In this document: one piece after another, positions 9,858-20,299 of the stretch
Layout: every line of letters begins with the position of its first letter
Numbering within the stretch: the stretch's first letter is position 1
Assembly (NCBI GenBank): GCA_963662155.1
Contig: OY759269.1
Location: forward strand, 7,804,355-7,868,354
Direction of reading: 5' to 3'
From: Lamellibrachia columna
Taxonomy: Eukaryota > Annelida > Polychaeta > Sabellida > Siboglinidae
Length of the DNA stretch: 64,000 nucleotides
Program-made: the position numbers and the translations under genes
The notes under the pieces: generated by a model
Databases searched by the model: none
What the model saw: only the letters and a program-made list of their open reading frames with translations
What the model was told of the DNA's origin: nothing

Positions 9858-11437
9858 GTCTGATGAAGTATGTACTTGTATGTGTTTGTGCGTCTGTATT
9901 TGACATCTGACATGTCTGATGAAGTATATAATAGTATGTACTTGTATGTGTTTGTGCGTCTGTATTTGACATCTTACATGTCTGATGAAGTATATAATAG
10001 TATGTACTTATATGTGTTTGTGCGCCTGTATTTGACATCTTACATGTCTGATGAAGTATATAATAGTATGTACTTGTATGTGTTTGTGCGTCTGTATTTG
10101 ACATCTGACATGTCTGATGAAGTATATAATAGTATGTACTTGTATGTGTTTGTGCGTCTGTATTTGACATCTTACATGTCTGATGAAGTATATAATAGTA
10201 TGTACTTGTATGTGTTTGTGCGCCTGTATTTGACGTCTTACATGTCTGATGAAGTATATAATAGTATGTACTTGTATGTGTTTGTGCATCTGTATTTGAC
10301 ATCTTACATGTCTGATGAAGTATATAATAGTATGTACTTGTATGTGTTTGTGCGTCTGTATTTGACATCTTACATGTCTGATGAAGTATATAATAGTATG
10401 TACTTGTATGTGTTTGTGCGTCTGTATTTGACATCTTACATGTCTGATGAAGTATATAATAGTATGTACTTGTATGTGTTTGTGCGTCTGTATTTGACAT
10501 CTTACATGTCTGATGAAGTATATAATAGTATGTACTTGTATGTGTTTGTGCATCTGTATTTGACGTCTTACATGTCTGATGAAGTATATAATAGTATGTA
10601 CTTGTATGTGTTTGTGCGTCTGTATTTGACATCTTACATGTCTGATGAAGTATATAATAGTATGTACTTGTATGTGTTTGTGCATCTGTATTTGACGTCT
10701 TACATGTCTGATGAAGTATATAATAGTATGTACTTGTATGTGTTTGTGCGTCTGTATTTGACATCTTACATGTCTGATGAAGTATATAATAGTATGTACT
10801 TGTATGTGTTTGTGCGTCTGTATTTGACATCTTACATGTCTGATGAAGTATATAATAGTATGTACTTGTATGTGTTTGTGCGTCTGTATTTGACATCTTA
10901 CATGTCTGATGAAGTATATAATAGTATGTACTTGTATGTGTTTGTGCATCTGTATTTGACATCTTACATGTCTGATGAAGTATATAATAGTATGTACTTG
11001 TATGTGTTTGTGCGTCTGTATTTGACATCTTACATGTCTGATGAAGTATATAATAGTATGTACTTGTATGTGTTTGTGCGTCTGTATTTGACATCTTACA
11101 TGTCTGATGAAGTATATATTATAGTATGTACTTGTATGTGTTTGTGCGTCTGTATTTGACATCTTACATGTCTGATGAAGTATATAATAGTATGTACTTG
11201 TATGTGTTTGTGCGTCTGTATTTGACATCTTACATGTCTGATGAAGTATATAATAGTATGTACTTGTATGTGTTTGTGCGTCTGTATTTGACATCTTACA
11301 TGTCTGATGAAGTATATAATAGTATGTACTTGTATGTGTTTGTGCGTCTGTATTTGACATCTTACATGTCTGATGAAGTATATAATAGTATGTACTTGTA
11401 TGTGTTTGTGCGTCTATATTTGACGTCTTACATGTAT
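9858..11437 (+). repeat. 66-bp minisatellite, about 24 units, in the hAT transposase intron
   Basis: Units of 66 bp carry the motif TGTCTGATGAAGTATATAAT and differ mainly by CGT/CGC/CAT and ACATC/ACGTC variants. Because 66 is a multiple of three and the unit lacks stops, both strands read open for more than 400 codons. That is a repeat artefact, not coding. The array ends about 17 bp before the acceptor at 11455. Confidence 0.95.
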
Positions 11438-11454
11438 CGCAATTATGTTTTCAG

Positions 11455-11764
11455 GCTGAAGCCGGTCGAGATTGCCTTTCTGGAAGAATATTGTATCACC
11501 ATGAGGCATGTAGCCCAGGCGCTTAACATCCTCCAGTCAGAGAAGAAGGTGAACCTGTCCTGCCGACAGTGACAGCCCTGCAGGAGAAACTCCAAAAACG
11601 TCGGGAGAAGGCCACATCCTGCATCACTCTCGTTGATGCCCTGCTTGCAGAGATCAGAAAGCGCTTTGCTACTGTCCTGGCTGACAAGCAGGCGATCGCT
11701 GCTGCAATTCTACACCCGACCTTCACCACCAACTGGCCTGCCGATGCATCAAAGTTGCAATTAG
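11455..11764 (+). pseudogene. hAT (ZBED4-like) transposase, exon 2, decayed
   Basis: The acceptor atgttttcag opens a frame reading LKPVEIAFLEEYCITMRHVA and ALNILQSE, then after a one-base frame change near 11560 LPTVTALQEKLQKRREKA, IRKRFATVLADKQAIAAAIL and HPTFTTNW. This is the region upstream of the hAT C-terminal dimerisation domain. The exon ends CAA TTA G before gtgtgt. The join to 12095 is in phase (G+GG). Confidence 0.7.
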
Positions 11765-12094
11765 GTGTGTAAACCGTCTATTTGAATTGGGAAATAATTT
11801 AACTTGTTGAGTTGATTACACATTTTTTATTTCAAGCATATATATTTGGTGACTGCATCTATGTTTTTCAGAATGTATCACTGAATAGCTCTGTATTTAT
11901 GCATTTGTTTCCGTAAGTGTGGTTGATGTATGAGTGTCACCAGAATTACATGTTTTTCTCTCAATGTTTTTAGGTGTTTGTATATGTAGGGCTGCAGCGT
12001 ATAAGTGGCTGAATGAATATTTGTTGCCTTTCCCGACTTCGCTTGTGTTGTCTAATTTTGTTTTCCACTTTAAAATGTTTTTTATTCTGCTTAG

Positions 12095-12345
12095 GGATGC
12101 AATACATTCAAAGTCGACTTGATGATGCCCAGCCACAACAACTTGACAACTCCACAAACAGCGACGATGATGAAGATGATCTCTTCTTCAGTTCACAAAG
12201 GAAAAGAAACTCATTTGCCACTGATCATTTCGACCTGTACTTGGCTGCAGGCCGTGTAGGCCATCACATCCACCTATCATCCCTGAACGCCTGGCCGCAG
12301 CTCAGGCATTCTCCCTGAAGATGACATGCACAAGGGGAGAGGGTT
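12095..12345 (+). pseudogene. hAT transposase, exon 3, truncated dimerisation region
   Basis: After the acceptor ttctgcttag the frame reads MQYIQSRLDDAQPQQ, an acidic stretch SDDDEDDLFF, then FDLYLAAGRVGHH and LSSLNAWPQL, with a stop at 12316-12318. The expected hAT dimerisation motif (ERLFS, then LTARRGRLS-like) is only dimly visible out of frame (AFSLKMTCTRGEGL), so the C terminus is broken. A transposase with two spliceosomal introns is unusual for a mobile copy. Confidence 0.6.
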
Positions 12346-12356
12346 TGGCTTCCAGA

Positions 12357-12518
12357 TATTCCCAAGTGAGTGGGAGGGAGGGCACCATGGTGACAGGCTT
12401 ATGGGGTGGACATACATTGGGTGTACTGTGTAAGGATCTATTCCCAAGTGAGTGGGAGGGAGGGCACCATGGAGACAGGTTTATGTGGTGGACATACATT
12501 GGGTGTACTGTGTAAGGA
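12357..12518 (+). repeat. 81-bp direct repeat, two copies
   Basis: CCCAAGTGAGTGGGAGGGAG occurs at about 12360 and again at about 12441, and each copy continues to CATTGGGTGTACTGTGTAAG. The two copies differ at a handful of positions. Confidence 0.85.
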
Positions 12519-12751
12519 AGTACATATGATAGTTTTATATGTGGAATATTAACTGTACTGCTTAAAGGAAACAGGTTTAGCATTTTCTCAGATGTAAACT
12601 TGCCTAAGTTTTTACATCAGTTTCTTCTTCTGGGTCAAAAGTAACACAATCTCCTTTTGGCAGTAAATGTTCTTTCCAATGGCCCTTCCAAACATAATGT
12701 GGCCAGATCTCTTGCTATGATATGAATTGATGATGACCTGAGCATTGTTAT

Positions 12752-12870
12752 GATTTTTAAAATGTCAACCTTTTCAACGTTAACAATAATTTGTTATATG
12801 ATTTTAAACATGTCAACCTTTCCAACATTAACAATAATTTGTTATATGATTTTAAACTTGTCAACCTTTA
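12752..12870 (+). repeat. 48-bp tandem repeat, about 2.4 copies
   Basis: Units read as TGTCAACCTTTCCAACATTA followed by ACAATAATTTGTTATATGAT and TTTAAA, ending just before the acceptor region of the exon at 12893. Confidence 0.75.
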
Positions 12871-12892
12871 CACCAGCCATTGTCATTGTCAG

Positions 12893-13050
12893 ATGCATCC
12901 TACAAGGGGCAGTCATCAGACTGGGTTGTGCTGTGGTCAGCTAAGTTAAACAAGACTTCACACACAATCAGCCAGCTGAGATTTGACCCTACAGAGCAAA
13001 CACACACGTATAAGTTGGTCATAAATGAAGATACGTCCATGTTTGATGAA
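12893..13050 (+). CDS. Exon 2 of the membrane protein gene
   Basis: The acceptor ttgtcattgtcag and donor gtgagt bound a 158-bp exon entered in phase 1 and left in phase 0. It encodes DASYKGQSSDWVVLWSAKLN and a beta-rich continuation ending NEDTSMFDE. The join to 13969 gives FDE-EIWEF in frame. It looks like part of a beta-sandwich ectodomain repeat; no named domain is certain. Confidence 0.6.
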
Positions 13051-13194
13051 GTGAGTGCAATGTTACCAACTGTAATATTACAGTTTGTTTGTTATGCTAT
13101 ATTAATTTTTCTTAGTATAGCTAATTCCGTTCACTAATTGTAAATACTATTCATGATTTTCTTTGCGTCATATTCATCCATTGTCGGCCCCAAT

Positions 13195-13962
13195 GGTTGT
13201 TGTCTTGTATGTGACGTCTGTGTTGCTGTCATTGTCAGACACAGTGTTGCTGTCATTGTCAGACACTGGTTGTTGTCTAGTGTGTGATGTCTGTGTTGCT
13301 GTCATTGTCAGACGCAGTGGTTGTTGTCTTGTATGTGACGTCTCTGTGTTGTCATTGTCAGTCACAGTGGTTGTTGTCCTGTGTGTGACATCTCTCTGTT
13401 GTCATTGTCAGACACAGTGGTTGTTGTCTTGTATGTGATGTCTGTGCTGCTGTCATTGTCAGACACAGTGGTTGTTGTCTTGTAAGTGATGTCTGTGTTG
13501 CTGTCATTGTCAGACACAGTGGTTGTTGTCTTGTGTGTGACGTCTGTGTTGCTGTCATTGTCAGACAAAGTGGTTGTTCTCTTGTATGTGACGTATGTGT
13601 TGCTATCATTGTCAGGACCCAGTGGTTGATGTCTTGTGTGTGATGTCTGTGTGTTGTCATTGTCAGACACAGTGGTTGTTGTCTTGTGTGTGACGTCTGT
13701 GTTGCTGTCATTGTCAGACAAAGTGGTTGTTCTCTTGTATGTGTCGTATGTGTTGCTGTCATTTTCAGGACCCAGTGGTTGATGTCTTGTGTGTGATGTC
13801 TCTGTGTTGTCATTGTCAGACACAGTGGTTGATGTCTTGTGTGTGACGTCTGTGTTGCTGTCATTGTCAGACACAGTGGTTGATGTCTTGTGTGTGACTT
13901 CTCTGTTGCTTTCATTGTTAGGACGCAGTGGTTGATGTCGTGTGTGTGACGTCTGTGTTGCT
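13195..13962 (+). repeat. 48-51-bp minisatellite abutting the exon 3 acceptor
   Basis: Units read TGTGTGACGTCTGTGTTGCT, GTCATTGTCAGACACAGTGG, TTGTTGTCTTG. The final unit runs directly into the real splice acceptor (GTTGCTCTGCAG). The inverted copy is at 7100-7665. Confidence 0.9.
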
Positions 13963-13968
13963 CTGCAG

Positions 13969-14144
13969 GAGATCTGGGAGTTCAAGTTGTACATTGACGA
14001 GAGACAGCAAGCACTCCTTGTCGGAACAACTGTCTCCCAGGATACTTGTGTCACAGTTGGTGCCTACAACCGTCATGGTTGGGTGGTGCCATTGGAGAAT
14101 GTCTTCTACCCTCCAGAGACAACAGCCTACTTCCATACATTTAC
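13969..14144 (+). CDS. Exon 3 (A) of the membrane protein gene
   Basis: This 176-bp exon (acceptor ttgctctgcag, donor gtatgt) is entered in phase 0 and left in phase 2. It reads EIWEFKLYIDERQQALLVGT, then QDTCV, a conserved YNRHGWVVPLENVFYPPE and a terminal FHTFT. The inverted copy (6921-7096) has the same length and several substitutions, including GTTV to ETTV and AYNRHGWVV to IYNRHGWVA. This suggests independent evolution of two copies, or two haplotypes. Confidence 0.65.
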
Positions 14145-14304
14145 GTATGTACCACTTTCAGGATTAGGACAACGTTCTTCTATTGTTCTGAAAATGCATA
14201 GGGGTAAATGACTGTCATGTACAGCAGAAATTTGTGTTGTCAATTATAAATCATGTGGCCAACTGCATCTGTTATGCCGGAGAGGAGTACAGCTTCAAGA
14301 CTGC

Positions 14305-14530
14305 TGTTGATGTGACATTGTCTCACAAATGTCAATGTGACATTGTCTGTTGATATGACAATGTCTCGCCTTTGTTTATGTGACATTGCCTCATCTGTGT
14401 TGATGTGACATTGTCTCACCTCTGTTGATGTGACATTGTCTCATTTGTGTTGATGTGACATTGTCTCACCTGTGTTGATGTGACATTGTCTCGCCTCTAT
14501 TGATGTGACATTGTCTCACCTCTGACTATG
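14305..14530 (+). repeat. 25-bp minisatellite abutting the exon 4 acceptor
   Basis: Units of TGATGTGACATTGTCTCACC plus TGTGT/TCTGT. The last unit leads into CTATGTGACTTGCAG, the exon 4 acceptor. Copies also sit on both arms of the palindrome at 5895-6170 and 6517-6792. Confidence 0.85.
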
Positions 14531-14540
14531 TGACTTGCAG

Positions 14541-14670
14541 GTTTCCTCCCTCGTCCACTCAGCTGTGTTGTTTTGGAGCCCCATTCCAAGGAAGCTCTCA
14601 CCCAGTAGTTGAGTTCCAGGTGGCCATTGGAACTACTGCCTATTCTCTGGATGTAGCCATGTTCCACAAG
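14541..14670 (+). CDS. Exon 4 (B) of the membrane protein gene
   Basis: Acceptor gtgacttgcag, donor gtagga. The exon is 130 bp, entered in phase 2 (ACG = Thr) and left in phase 0. It encodes [36 protein letters not shown] and VAMFHK. The pattern resembles the beta-sandwich repeats next to FN3-like modules in large invertebrate surface proteins; that resemblance is inference. Two mirrored copies exist in the palindrome (6176-6305 plus, 6382-6511 minus). Confidence 0.65.
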
Positions 14671-14689
14671 GTAGGACTGTCTTATCAAG

Positions 14690-14888
<199 letters not shown>

Positions 14889-15289
14889 TTGCATATAAAT
14901 ATAAACCTTTGTTTTCTCAACCTGCTGATTATTTTATTTAATATAAATTCAGCATTTGTCTGTAATCAGCTGTAATCAATTGTGATATTAAAGTTGCTAG
15001 AAATTGCAGTGAAATTATGACACATTTACAAAGAGTTATTAAAATTGAACAAGTAGAAAAAAACTTAGATGTTTTATAAGTGACAAAAGTGTCACAACGA
15101 TGTATCTAGCTTGATGACAGAACTAGGCTGGAGACTCCCCTTGACAGGCTCAATTGATTTTGTTATACAAAATAATATCCACTTTCTTTGAAACACTAAA
15201 ATTCATTCACTGGGAAGAAATTTCTATTACAAATTTGGTATGTAATGGTTCTGTAGACACATTTAAATACTACATCAGATCACTGTCCT

Positions 15290-15977
15290 CATCTCAATGT
15301 GTGGTGGTGTTTCAGACCAGTTGAACTCTCTAGATCCTGATGAACAAAGCCGACTGTCCTCGTCTTCTGACTGTGTTGTGGTGTTTCAGATCAATTGAAC
15401 TCTCTAGGTCCTGATGACCAAAGCCGACTGTCCTCGTCATCTGACTGTGTTCTGGTGTTTCAGATCAATTGAACTCTCTAGATCCTGATGACCAAAGCCC
15501 TGATTGTCCTCATCATCTGACTGTGTTGTGGTGTTTCAGATCAATTGAACTCTCTAGATCCTGATGACCAAAGCCCTGATTGTCCTCATCATCTGACTGT
15601 GTTGTGGTGTTTCGGAGCGATTGAACTCTCTAGATCCTGATGACCACAGCCCTGACTGTCCTCATCATCTGACTGTGTTGTGGTGTTTCAGATTGATTGA
15701 ACGCTCTAGATCCTGATGACCAAAGCCCTGACTGTCCTCATCATCTGACTGTGTTGTGGTGTTTCAGATCGATTGAACTCTCTAGATCCTGATTACCAAA
15801 GCCCTGACTGTCCTCATCATCTGACTGTGTTGTGGTGTTTCAGATCGATTGAACTCTCTAGATCCTGATGACCAAAGCCCTGACTGTCCTCATCATCTGA
15901 CTGTATTGTGGTGTTTCAGATAGATTGAACTCTCTAGATCCTGATGACCAAAGCCCTGACTGTCCTCATCATCTGAC
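15290..15977 (+). repeat. 76-bp minisatellite abutting exon 5
   Basis: About nine units read GACTGTGTTGTGGTGTTTCA, GATCAATTGAACTCTCTAGA, TCCTGATGACCAAAGCCCTG. The last unit ends in the 5' part of exon 5, so the array has overrun or replaced that exon's acceptor. The inverted copy is at 4850-5345. Confidence 0.9.
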
Positions 15978-16153
15978 TGGAGTAAGTCCGAGCCCACGAC
16001 CTTCCAGGGAGACAACTCATCCATTGCCATCTACTATGAAGTGGTTGACAGAGAGAGCCAGGTAGTGTATCGTGTGCTTCATTTGGTTGAAACCATCCGG
16101 CCTTCACAGATTCGTGCAAGAATTAGATCATTTGTGCTAAAAGCTGGGATCAA
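15978..16153 (+). CDS. Exon 5 (C), FN3-like domain; 5' edge uncertain
   Basis: The open frame reads WSKSEPTTFQGDNSSIAIYY, then EVVDRESQVVYRVLHLVETI, then SFVLKAGI, ending AA before gtaacc. The leftover AA pairs with C from 16383 to make Asn, giving KAGI-N-SPGGIDVQPF. The W-x(n)-D-x-S-x-I-x-x-Y pattern followed by DVQPFVNI is typical of FN3-like modules in invertebrate EGF/sushi/HYR proteins (inference from pattern). No clean in-frame acceptor is visible, because the 76-bp minisatellite runs into the exon. This exon is absent from the inverted copy. Confidence 0.5.
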
Positions 16154-16382
16154 GTAACCAATATATAATAGAATATCACAACAAAGACTAACTGTCAGTA
16201 ATGTACATTGCATTCAATATCAGAATATTCATACAATTCTCAGTTCCCCCGGTTTTGTTTCTCTGTGCTACAATTCTTATCTTCATTTACTAATAACTTG
16301 GTAATTAAAAAAACTATAATTGACTCTCAGGATTATCGGCTGTTTTGTTGTAAGTGGTTATAACACGGTGGTCTATTGGCAG

Positions 16383-16539
16383 CTCACCAGGTGGCATTGA
16401 TGTGCAGCCCTTTGTCAACATCAGAACCGAGTCATTTGTCAGCAACACTTCGCTAGAAGGCTTGCTGTTTGAGAACCACACCTATGTGACATTGATTTGT
16501 GTCAACGGTGCTGGACTAAATACAACCACTCATCACAAG
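16383..16539 (+). CDS. Exon 6 (D), end of FN3-like domain
   Basis: The acceptor gtctattggcag and donor gtcaga bound 157 bp, entered in phase 2 and left in phase 0. It encodes SPGGIDVQPFVNIRTESFVS, NTSLEGLLFENHTYVTLICV and NGAGLNTTTHHK, with several N-glycosylation sequons (NTS, NHT, NTT). The next exon at 16913 must be entered in phase 1, so the join is not clean. Either an exon is missing or a base change has shifted this end. It is absent from the inverted copy. Confidence 0.6.
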
Positions 16540-16912
16540 GTCAGAATTATGCAATTACTGTTTAATAACTTCCAGTTGTTTCTGGAAGTGTGACTTCCTT
16601 CAGAACTTGCAACTGTTAGAAGGTACTAGAAGCAGAGGTCGCCCCAAACTTAGATTTAAAGACGAGAGATAAAGATTTGAGATAAATTGTCTTTTATAAC
16701 AAGGAAATACTTCTGGATTTCTGCCAAAGCATCGTTGTTTTTTCTCTTCTGGAAAACAGATTGTCTTAAACAGTGAGAAACATATTTTTTTATTGACAGT
16801 AAGGTGCTTGATAAGTCAAGTTATTTTGTAATTTCTGTCAAATATTACAATGACCAAACTACAACACTGACTGATATGTATTGCCTGTATAGACTTGATG
16901 TCATCATTCTAG

Positions 16913-17086
16913 GTGTCACCATCAAAACTGAGTCACCAAATGTAGACAACATGACTACCTCAATGGAGGACACAGAGCCATTCGATGACACAGCAACTGA
17001 TGTACCAGCGGTGAAGACGTCACGACAGGACAGTGTCGGTGTCACCTGGGATAAACCACCCAAAGACGAGAACATCGACGGCGTGT
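16913..17086 (+). CDS. Exon 7 (E) of the membrane protein gene
   Basis: Acceptor tcatcattctag, donor gtaagt, 174 bp, entered and left in phase 1. It reads VTIKTESPNVDNMTTSMEDT, then AVKTSRQDSVGVTWDKPPKD and ENIDGV. The inverted copy at 4300-4473 has the same length and differs by a Ser/Gly change (RQDSVGV versus RQDGVGV). The Ser/Thr/Asp-rich first half may be a linker, and VTWDKPPKD looks like the start of another FN3-type domain. Confidence 0.65.
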
Positions 17087-17588
17087 GTAAGTTCTTGGCT
17101 CATGTCACAATGTCAGCATTTGACATAGTTGACATTGTTTTAATTGATGAAACTAATAATTTACAAGTGTAACAAGGCTTCACAGTATATGAACACGATG
17201 CACTAGATCATGAGCCGATGATATATTTTGCACATCTAGTGAGTGTGTTGTTTTTGTATGATCAGTGAAAACATCCTTATTGGTGTTAATAGTTCATATT
17301 TATTTTTGAATAGGTCACATCTCCAGAAAGCCAAGTTGGATTTAAATTTGTTCCCACTTAATTCTTTAAATTAGTGCTTCATGATCAAAATAATTTTATT
17401 TAAATATTAGTTGATGATGACAATATAATTATTAAAGTCAGAGTAAGAACTGATTTCATGTTGGTTGCAATGACGAAGAGTATTGTATTTGATGTTTTGA
17501 AATAATTATCTTTTTGCCATCATGTTGGTTGACATTACAAAGACTGCTGTATTTAATGTTACAATGACAAAGTGTTTTTTCTGCATAG

Positions 17589-17626
17589 ACTTCGGTGTTG
17601 ACAGCAACAATGGCTCAGACGATGTT
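17589..17626 (+). pseudogene. Exon 8 (F), truncated remnant
   Basis: The acceptor tttttctgcatag and the first dozen codons (FGVDSNNGSDDV) match the intact exon in the inverted copy (3626-3805). Homology stops at about 17626 and the 65-bp minisatellite begins. The deletion has removed the rest of this exon and the next one (3038-3139 in the inverted copy). Confidence 0.6.
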
Positions 17627-17627
17627 G

Positions 17628-18024
17628 TGGTCAGTGTTTACACAGACATTACAACTTACTTGAAGTGTAACATGATTCTTGCACTTACAGCCCAACCAGT
17701 CTTTACACAGACATTACAGCTAACTTGAAGTGTACAGTGATTCTTGCACTCACATCCCAGTCAGTCTCTACACAGACCTTACAGCTGACTTAAAGTGTAA
17801 AGTGATTCTTGTACTTGCAGCCCAGTCAGTCTTTACACAGACATTACAGCTGATCTGAGGTGTAAAGTGATTCTTGCACTAGCATTAAATATGAACTAGT
17901 CAGTCTCTACACAAACAATACAGCTGACTTAAAGTGTAAAGTGATTCTTGCACTCACAGCCTAGTCAGTCTTTACACAGACATTACAGCTGACTTGAAGT
18001 GTAAAGTGATTCTTGCACTCACAG
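17628..18024 (+). repeat. 65-bp minisatellite carrying a splice acceptor in each unit
   Basis: Units read CAGTCTTTACACAGACATTA, CAGCTGACTTGAAGTGTAAA, GTGATTCTTGCACTCACAG. Each unit repeats the pyrimidine-AG signal that acts as the true acceptor of the exon at 18025. The period measured from 17941 to 18006 is 65 bp. The inverted copy is at 2580-2845. Confidence 0.9.
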
Positions 18025-18175
18025 ACCAGACCAGTCACAAGATGCTGACCGGGGGTTTTCTGTCAGTCGATGACTTGACTGCTCAGTACCAGTCAGGGGC
18101 GTCGGACATGTTCAAGTCATTCATTATCGACCCAGAGTAAACCAGGGACAAGACAGACAGATATTTGAGGAACAG
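18025..18175 (+). pseudogene. Exon 10 (H) with a premature stop
   Basis: Acceptor ttgcactcacag, donor gtggga, 151 bp. It encodes QTSHKMLTGGFLSVDDLTAQ, YQSGASDMFKSFIIDPE, then TAA at 18138-18140, then TRDKTDRYLRNR. The inverted copy (2409-2559) has TCA (Ser) at the same codon. The two copies otherwise differ little here, so the stop is a recent change or a base error in this copy. Confidence 0.65.
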
Positions 18176-18775
18176 GTGGGATATTGGGTTGTGAAAGGTC
18201 ACTTAGTATATTGTTCTTGTATGCTCCTATTTAAAGAACAAGTAGAAGATTGAGTTGTGAAAGGTCACTTAGTATATTGTTCTTGTATGCTCCTTCTACT
18301 TGAAGAACAAGTGGGAGATTGTGTTGTGAAAGGTCACTTGGTATATTGTTCTTGTATGCTCCTACTTGAAGAACAAGTGGGAGATTGTGTTGTGAAAGGT
18401 CACTTGGTATATTGTTCTTGTATGCTCCTACTTAAAGAACAAGTGGGAGATTGAGTTGTGAAAGGTCACTTAGTATATTGTTCTTGTATGCTCCTTCTAC
18501 TTGAAGAACAAGTTGGAGATTGTGTTGTGAAAGGTCACTTGGTATATTGTTCTTGTAGGCTCCTACTTAAAGAACAAGTGGGAGATTGGGTTGTGAAAGG
18601 TCACTTAGTATATTGTTCTTGTATGCTCCTTCTACTTGAAGAACAAGTGGGAGATTTTGTTGTGAAAGGTCACTTGGTATATTGTTCTTGTATACTCCTA
18701 CTTAAAGAACAAGTGGGAGATTGGGTTGTGAAAGGTCACTTAGTATATTGTACTTATAGGCTCTTGCTTAAGGTA
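18176..18775 (+). repeat. 66/69-bp minisatellite derived from the exon 10 donor
   Basis: Units of GTTGTGAAAGGTCACTTAGT, ATATTGTTCTTGTATGCTCC, TACTTGAAGAACAAGTGGGA. The last part resembles the end of exon 10 plus its donor (TTGAGGAACAG/gtggga). Some units have three extra bases (CTTCTACTT). The inverted copy is at 2080-2408. Confidence 0.9.
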
Positions 18776-19443
18776 GCTGGGGTGGCTATTGCATGCTTGT
18801 CTTCAATTGAGTAGTTTCAATAGAAGTTTTTAAGATAAACTAACCATTTCCTCACAGATTGTAGTTGAAATACTGTGTAATATTCCAGATTAATAAAATT
18901 TGGAGTTTTTTTATTTGGTTATGTTGTAAGAAATAGCCACAAAATGTAAAATTATATCGTTTTGAGAAAATCTCCAAAGAAATAAATGACATACATATAA
19001 GTATGACAATGTCACTGATAACTTTAAGGTAGATTTTGGTTAAGATAAAGAATTACGTCTGCTACACCACCATGAATGAATTAAGCAAAAAGTTGCATAA
19101 CAGCCTAAAGTGGCAGTGTATTTTTGACAAAACCCTTCACTAATCGTAATTCGAATTAGCATCATATTGCCTACATGTAAGACACGTTCATATGCCAAAC
19201 TGCAGCGTTGTAAGTGTTATAGTTTAAAAAAAAATTAATCAGGTAACGTTTCCTGATTGTTAGTGGTAACAGAATTGCCGATACACGTATCATGCTTGAA
19301 AAGTGATAATTTTCACTGGTGTTTTACGTATTGTTGACAAAACATAATGGCCATTATTTTGTAATATTGACATGTCCCCTTAATTTGTCTCCACAATGGG
19401 CCTTGAATTTGCAATTGTAATGTGTTGTTGTCTATGATATCAG

Positions 19444-19520
19444 GTTACGACAGCCATCTGACAAACGACCATTGGCAGGGCGTGTTTACGATCATTTTGA
19501 TTGGCCTGTTATCAGGCGCG
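19444..19520 (+). CDS. Possible exon between exon 10 (H) and the exon at 799-916
   Basis: The acceptor ctatgatatcag opens a frame entered in phase 2 (LRQPSDKRPLAGRVYDHFDW, then PVIRR). A weak donor gtcacc leaves phase 1. Phase 2 in and phase 1 out are exactly what is needed between exon 10 and the exon seen at 799-916. No domain is recognisable and the donor is poor. The other frame also stays open and looks like a short hydrophobic tail, so this could be chance. Confidence 0.25.
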
Positions 19521-20147
19521 GTCACCAGATTGGGATCACAGACTGTTTCCATTTTACTCATCATATAGGTTCAAAGGCACAATAAACTATGTTAGTGCTG
19601 ATATTTGTTGATGATTTAGTGTACTGGAATCACAATAACCAGTTTTCACTGCGGACGGATATAGCTGGTTCGAACATCGTAGCACTCGCGGTCATTACTA
19701 TGGAAATATCGTCGGCATTTCTAAGGATTTCCAAAAGGACTGTTTTTTTAAAGGATGGATTGGTGAAATATGACGTTAGTGCCGCATGATAATTTGTAGT
19801 GTCGTCATTCAGTTCAATATTTCCTAGCATGTTATGAAGAAAAAAAAAACCAACTGACATGCTAGCCGCCCCAGAATACCTTAAAGAATAGGTGGGAGAT
19901 AGGGTTGTGAAAATTACTTGGTATTAGTACTTTTGGGTTTTAGTTCACAGTGTTGTTAAAAATTTATTTTCTTATGTTGACATTTCAATATGTAACATTT
20001 TGTCTAAATCTACTATGTTACCAATATAGCATTACCAGATGTCCTCAAAAGTAACATAATTATCATACACCACAATGTAAGATCACTGTGTTCACTGTAG
20101 TTGACACTGTCAGACTTTCAATATACGGTGCCATTGACTGTCTCCAG

Positions 20148-20299
20148 GATACACCGATGGGACGGAACAACTGTGTTTGTGTCGACCCTCCCAGACCAGT
20201 CGGTCGACGGGCCACTCAGCATCACCATGCCGTTTGACAAAACTCGGCTGGAAGACTTTGTGCAAGACATTCACCCACGGCTCCTGCACTGGTGTGCAG
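20148..20299 (+). CDS. Exon J of the membrane protein gene
   Basis: Acceptor gactgtctccag, donor gttagt, 152 bp, entered in phase 2 and left in phase 1. It reads IHRWDGTTVFVSTLPDQSVD, then ITMPFDKTRLEDFVQDIHPR and LLHWCA. The phase fits the exon at 799-916 on the minus strand (ends AG, this begins G), which implies that the minus-strand exon originally preceded it. There is no copy on the left arm. Confidence 0.6.

Larger units (their letters stand above)
7954..12892 (+). other. Intron 1, filled with a LINE tail and an hAT-like gene
   Basis: About 4.9 kb separates two exons whose phases match. It contains unremarkable AT-rich sequence (7954-8480), an L2/CR1-like LINE 3' end (8480-8990, minus strand), a decayed intron-containing hAT transposase (about 9150-12345, plus strand), an 81-bp direct repeat (12357-12518) and a short 48-bp tandem repeat (12752-12870). 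Confidence 0.55.

Noticed and set aside
2034..11094. A CRISPR array among the regular repeats
   Set aside because: Units are contiguous with no unique spacers, the genome is eukaryotic, and no Cas-like gene is present. These are minisatellites.
9844..11360. Repetitive 22-residue proteins on both strands (up to 450 codons)
   Set aside because: The 66-bp minisatellite has no stop in several frames. It lies between two hAT exons that splice in phase.
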